Shown here piece after piece: positions 60,470-64,000 of a stretch of DNA of 64,000 nt. Within the stretch, counting starts at the first letter, position 1; every line of letters begins with the position of its first letter. A model generated the notes under the pieces. The model was given only the letters and a program-made list of their open reading frames with translations. It was not told where the DNA came from and did not search any database. This stretch comes from Pseudomonas sp. (lineage in GTDB: Bacteria; Pseudomonadota; Gammaproteobacteria; Pseudomonadales; Pseudomonadaceae), in NCBI RefSeq assembly GCF_002796985.1, contig NZ_PEKX01000002.1:1-64000 (forward strand). The letters run 5' to 3'. The position numbers were made by a program, and so were the translations under genes.

Positions 60470-62581
60470 ATGTCCCGCATACTTATGCGCCGTCGGCCAA
60501 GTGCCGCTAGCCTGCGCGCCCTGTGCGCGCTGACCGCCCTGGGTGGTTTCACTGCCGTTCCGGCCCTGGCCGACGAAGAAGATCATTCAGCGCACGTCAC
60601 CGATGCGTCGGTGACTGAACTGGCTCCCAGCGTCATCACGGCCGTGGCGCAGAGCTCGCCGCTGACCATCGTCACCGACCCCAAGCAGCCGCGCCAACCG
60701 ATCCCAGCCAGCGACGGTGCCGACTACCTCAAGACCATCCCCGGCTTCTCCGCCATCCGCAATGGCGGCACCAACGGTGACCCGGTGCTGCGCGGCATGT
60801 TCGGCTCGCGCCTGAATATCCTCACCAACGGCACCACCATGCTCGGCGCCTGCCCGGCGCGGATGGACGCGCCCACCTCCTATATCTCGCCGGAAACCTA
60901 CGACAAGCTCACCGTGGTCAAGGGCCCGGAGACCGTGATCTGGGGCCCAGGCGCCTCCGCCGGGACCATCCGCTTCGACCGCGAGCCGGAGCGTTTCGGC
61001 GAGCTGGGCACCCGTGTCAACGGCAGCCTCGTCGCCGGCTCCAACGGCCGCTTCGACCGCGTGCTGGACGCCGCCGCTGGCGGGCAGCTGGGTTACGTGC
61101 GGGTCACCGGCAACAAATCGCAGTCCGACGACTACGAGGACGGCAGCGGCAACACCGTGCCTTCGCGCTGGAACAAGTGGAACGGCGACGTGGCCGTGGG
61201 CTGGACGCCGGACGCCGATACCGTGGTCGAACTCACCGCCGGCAAGGGCGATGGTGAAGCCCGCTACGCCGGACGCGGCATGGATGGCTCGCAGTTCAAG
61301 CGCGAAAGCCTCGGCCTGCGCTTCGAGAAATCCAACATCGGCGAGGTGCTCGACAAGCTGGAGGCGCAGGTCTACTACAACTACGCCGACCACGTGATGG
61401 ACAACTACAGCCTGCGGACGCCCTCGGGCACCGGCATGATGGCGGGCCCCATGGCCTCCAACGTCGACCGCCGCACCCTGGGCGGGCGCCTTGCCGCCAC
61501 CTGGCGCTGGGACGATTTCAAGCTGATCACCGGGGTCGATGCGCAGACCAACGAGCATCGCCAGCGCAGTGGCATGGGCATCAACACCTACGATGACCAG
61601 CCGTGGAACAAGGATGCGGTCTTCCACAACTATGGCGCCTTCGGCGAACTGACCTGGTACGCCGCCGACCGCGACCGGGTGATCAGTGGCGTGCGCCTGG
61701 ACCGCGCCTCGGCCAAGGATTACCGGCAGACCACTGGCTCGGGCATGATGGTGCGCCCGAACCCGACGGCGGACGACACCCGCGCCGACACCCTGCCCAG
61801 CGGCTTCGTGCGTTATGAGCACGACCTGGCCGACACACCGACCACCCTGTACGCCGGCCTCGGCCACGTGCAGCGCTTCCCCGACTACTGGGAGCTGTTC
61901 TCGCCGAACAAGGGGCCGGCCGGCTCGGTCAACGCCTTCGACAGCATCAAGCCGGAGAAGACCACCCAGCTGGACTTCGGCGCGCAGTACGAGGACGAGA
62001 AGCTCAAGGCCTGGGCATCGGGCTACGTTGGTGTGATCCGCGATTACATCCTGTTCGACTACATGCCCAGCGGCATGATGGGCCGCACCTCCCAGGCGCG
62101 AAACATCGACGCGCGGATCATGGGTGGCGAGCTGGGCGCGGCCTACGCGCTGACCAGCAACTGGACTGCCGACGGCACCCTGGCCTACGCCTGGGGCAAG
62201 AACACCACTGACGGCAGTGCGCTGCCGCAGATGCCGCCGCTGGAGGCGCGCTTCGGCCTCAGTTACGAGGAAGGTGACTGGAGCGCCGGTGGTCTCTGGC
62301 GCGTGGTCGCGCACCAGGGCCGCATCGCGCAGAACCAGGGCAACGTGGTCGGCTACGACTTCGACGAAAGCCCCGGCTTCGCGGTGTTCTCGCTCAACGG
62401 CGCGTACAAGCTGAGCAAAAACCTCAAGGTCAGCACCGGCGTCGACAACCTGTTCGACAAGGACTACGCCGAGCACCTGAACCTGGCAGGCAACGCCGGC
62501 TTCGGCTACCCGGCCAACGACCCCGAATCGATCCACGAGCCGGGACGTACGTTCTGGACCAAAGTGGACTTCAGCTTCTAA
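60470..62581 (+). CDS. oprC: TonB-dependent copper receptor, OprC-type
   Basis: 703 residues. Signal peptide of about 34 residues (RALCALTALGGFTAVPALA), plug domain with QPIPASDGADYLKTIPGFSA and a 22-strand barrel ending in Phe. Copper-site motifs known in OprC are visible: CxxxM in GACPARMDAP and HxM in YADHVMDNY. Start at 60470 is an estimate (60485 is possible). A short GC-rich hairpin lies at 62590-62610 before the next gene. Confidence 0.93.
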   Translation: MSRILMRRRPSAASLRALCALTALGGFTAVPALADEEDHSAHVTDASVTELAPSVITAVAQSSPLTIVTDPKQPRQPIPASDGADYLKTIPGFSAIRNGGTNGDPVLRGMFGSRLNILTNGTTMLGACPARMDAPTSYISPETYDKLTVVKGPETVIWGPGASAGTIRFDREPERFGELGTRVNGSLVAGSNGRFDRVLDAAAGGQLGYVRVTGNKSQSDDYEDGSGNTVPSRWNKWNGDVAVGWTPDADTVVELTAGKGDGEARYAGRGMDGSQFKRESLGLRFEKSNIGEVLDKLEAQVYYNYADHVMDNYSLRTPSGTGMMAGPMASNVDRRTLGGRLAATWRWDDFKLITGVDAQTNEHRQRSGMGINTYDDQPWNKDAVFHNYGAFGELTWYAADRDRVISGVRLDRASAKDYRQTTGSGMMVRPNPTADDTRADTLPSGFVRYEHDLADTPTTLYAGLGHVQRFPDYWELFSPNKGPAGSVNAFDSIKPEKTTQLDFGAQYEDEKLKAWASGYVGVIRDYILFDYMPSGMMGRTSQARNIDARIMGGELGAAYALTSNWTADGTLAYAWGKNTTDGSALPQMPPLEARFGLSYEEGDWSAGGLWRVVAHQGRIAQNQGNVVGYDFDESPGFAVFSLNGAYKLSKNLKVSTGVDNLFDKDYAEHLNLAGNAGFGYPANDPESIHEPGRTFWTKVDFSF

Positions 62582-62633
62582 GCCCGACCGGCCCCCGCTG
62601 GTCGGGGGCCTCCTTGCGTGAGGAGACCAACGA

Positions 62634-64000
62634 ATGCACAAGAAGACATTCGATTTCTACAACCTGGCCTGGCGCTGGCACTTCTATGCCGGGCTGTTCG
62701 TTGCGCCGTTCATGATCCTGCTGTCGCTCACCGGGATCATCTACCTGTTCAAGCCGCAGCTCGACCCGCTGATGTACAGCGATCTGCTGCAGGTGAAGCC
62801 GGGCGAAGTACGGCTGTCCGCCGACGAGCAACTGATGCACCTGCATCACCAGAACCCGCAGTTGCAGGTCAGCCAGTACCTGCCTGCGCCGACCGCTGAT
62901 CGCAGCGCGCAGTTCGTTGCTCAATTGGATGGGCGCGAGGTGAACGCCTTCGTCGATCCCTACAGCGGCAAGCTGCTCGGTGTGCAGGATGCCAAGTCCA
63001 ACCTGCAGGCGATGGCCCGTGCGCTGCACGGCGAGTTGATGATCGGCACCGTGGGCGACCGGCTGATCGAGCTGGCCGCCGGCTGGGGCATCGTGCTGGT
63101 GGTTTCCGGCCTGTACCTGTGGTGGCCGCGCCAGCGCTCGCTGCGCGTGCTGCTCTGGCCGGACCTGTCGCGTCGCGGCCGCGCGCTGTGGCGCGAGGTG
63201 CACGTGGTGGTCGGCTTCTGGGGCTCGCTGCTGATGCTGTTCATGCTGCTCACCGGCATGACCTGGACCGGCTTCTGGGGCAAGACCTTCGCCGATGTGT
63301 GGAACCGCTTCCCGGCGCCCATGTGGAACGAGGTGCCGAAGTCGGACCTGGAGGCGCGCACGCTCAACGAGGCGCACCGCCAGACCATCCCCTGGGCGAT
63401 GGAAAACACCCCGATGCCGATGTCCGGCGGCGACCATGCCGAGCACATGGCCCACGGTTCCGGCGGCATGGCGATGCCGCAGATCAGCTTGCAGCAGGTG
63501 GTCGATGCCGCCGACCAGGCCGGTGTGACGCCGGGCTATGCCATTGCGATGCCCAAGGGCGAGGAGGGGGTATTCACCGTCTCGGTGTTCGCCGACGACT
63601 CGCGCAACGACGCCACCCTGCACATCGACCAATACACCGGCAAAGTGCTCGCCGACGTGCGCTGGAAGGACTACGGGCTGGTGGCCAAGGGCGTCGAATC
63701 CGGCGTGATGCTGCACGAAGGCAAGATGTTCGGCCTGTTCAACCAGCTGCTCATGCTCGCCGTCTGCCTGATGATCCTGCTCAGCGCGGTCAGCGGCCTG
63801 TGGATCTGGTGGAAGCGCCGCCCGCAGGGTCGCCTCGGTGTGCCGCCGATGCCCCACGCGCTGCCGGTGTGGAAGGGCGGGGTGGTGATCATGGTCATCC
63901 TCGGCGTCGCCTTCCCACTGGTGGGTGCGTCGCTGCTGCTGGTGTGGGGGCTGGACTGGGCGGTGCTGTCGCGGATCAAGCCGCGCAGCCCGGCCCTGGG
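62634..64000 (+). CDS. PepSY-associated membrane protein, partial (cut by window end)
   Basis: The frame from ATG 62634 (AGGAG upstream) runs open to the window end, at least 455 residues. Membrane helices near 18-36, 145-165, 190-215, 365-387 and 410-435, with PepSY-like segments between. A Met/His-rich loop (MENTPMPMSGGDHAEHMAHG) near residue 260 resembles the metal-binding region of the DUF2946 protein. It follows oprC and likely handles copper reduction or transport across the inner membrane. Confidence 0.9.
   Translation, partial: MHKKTFDFYNLAWRWHFYAGLFVAPFMILLSLTGIIYLFKPQLDPLMYSDLLQVKPGEVRLSADEQLMHLHHQNPQLQVSQYLPAPTADRSAQFVAQLDGREVNAFVDPYSGKLLGVQDAKSNLQAMARALHGELMIGTVGDRLIELAAGWGIVLVVSGLYLWWPRQRSLRVLLWPDLSRRGRALWREVHVVVGFWGSLLMLFMLLTGMTWTGFWGKTFADVWNRFPAPMWNEVPKSDLEARTLNEAHRQTIPWAMENTPMPMSGGDHAEHMAHGSGGMAMPQISLQQVVDAADQAGVTPGYAIAMPKGEEGVFTVSVFADDSRNDATLHIDQYTGKVLADVRWKDYGLVAKGVESGVMLHEGKMFGLFNQLLMLAVCLMILLSAVSGLWIWWKRRPQGRLGVPPMPHALPVWKGGVVIMVILGVAFPLVGASLLLVWGLDWAVLSRIKPRSPAL

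Noticed and set aside
60587..62641. 684-codon minus-strand ORF
   Set aside because: Shadow of oprC.
1..64000. CRISPR array
   Set aside because: No regularly spaced identical repeats were found on reading; the Rz1 and hairpin repeats are not CRISPR-like.

Overview
The window is from a gamma-proteobacterium of the genus Pseudomonas, most like the P. aeruginosa group. The chromosomal gene order from queA to oprC follows the PAO1 block PA3824-PA3788, from memory of that genome. An OprD-porin/MFS pair and a small membrane protein sit in front of leuA. I cannot name the species from sequence alone.

Bases 1 to about 26,530 are the late half of a lambda-type temperate siphophage, integrated at the 3' end of a tRNA-Leu gene (26531-26616, minus strand). 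Integrase, repressor and replication genes are not visible and should lie left of base 1. The order is: small left-hand genes (153-1307), a putative holin (1450), a putative structural gene (1823), a possible packaging-site region (2576-2769), terminase small and large subunits, gpW-like connector, portal, ClpP-type prohead protease, decoration protein, major capsid protein, head-tail and tail-terminator proteins, major tail protein, a 1090-residue tape measure, a set of tail-tip proteins (14698-22861), endolysin and spanin pair (22925-23976). From the spanin end to the tRNA lies an accessory zone (23977-26460). It holds three degenerate copies of the Rz1 3' end, a 93-residue unknown gene, an SRAP-family gene, and an unrecognised two-gene cassette (soluble protein plus coiled-coil membrane protein) with its own promoter.

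Bases 26,531-52,663 are core chromosome: queuosine synthesis (queA, tgt), Sec translocon (yajC, secD, secF), a glycine-zipper lipoprotein-like gene with an AlgU-like promoter, suhB, trmJ, cysE, the complete isc operon (iscR-iscS-iscU-iscA-hscB-hscA-fdx-iscX) with a clear IscR site in front, ndk, rlmN, pilF, rodZ, ispG, hisS, yfgM, bamB, der, then a transaminase/omega-amidase pair.

Bases 52,664-64,000 are more variable: an aldo/keto reductase, a small acidic protein, an OprD-family porin with an MFS transporter, a four-helix membrane protein, leuA with a leucine-rich leader peptide, and a copper locus (DUF2946 protein, OprC-type TonB receptor, PepSY membrane protein cut by the window end). The strongest novelty candidates are the serial Rz1 remnants that bracket cargo genes, the two-gene cassette beside the attachment site, and the hairpin-plus-ribosome-site modules placed inside the phage late operon.
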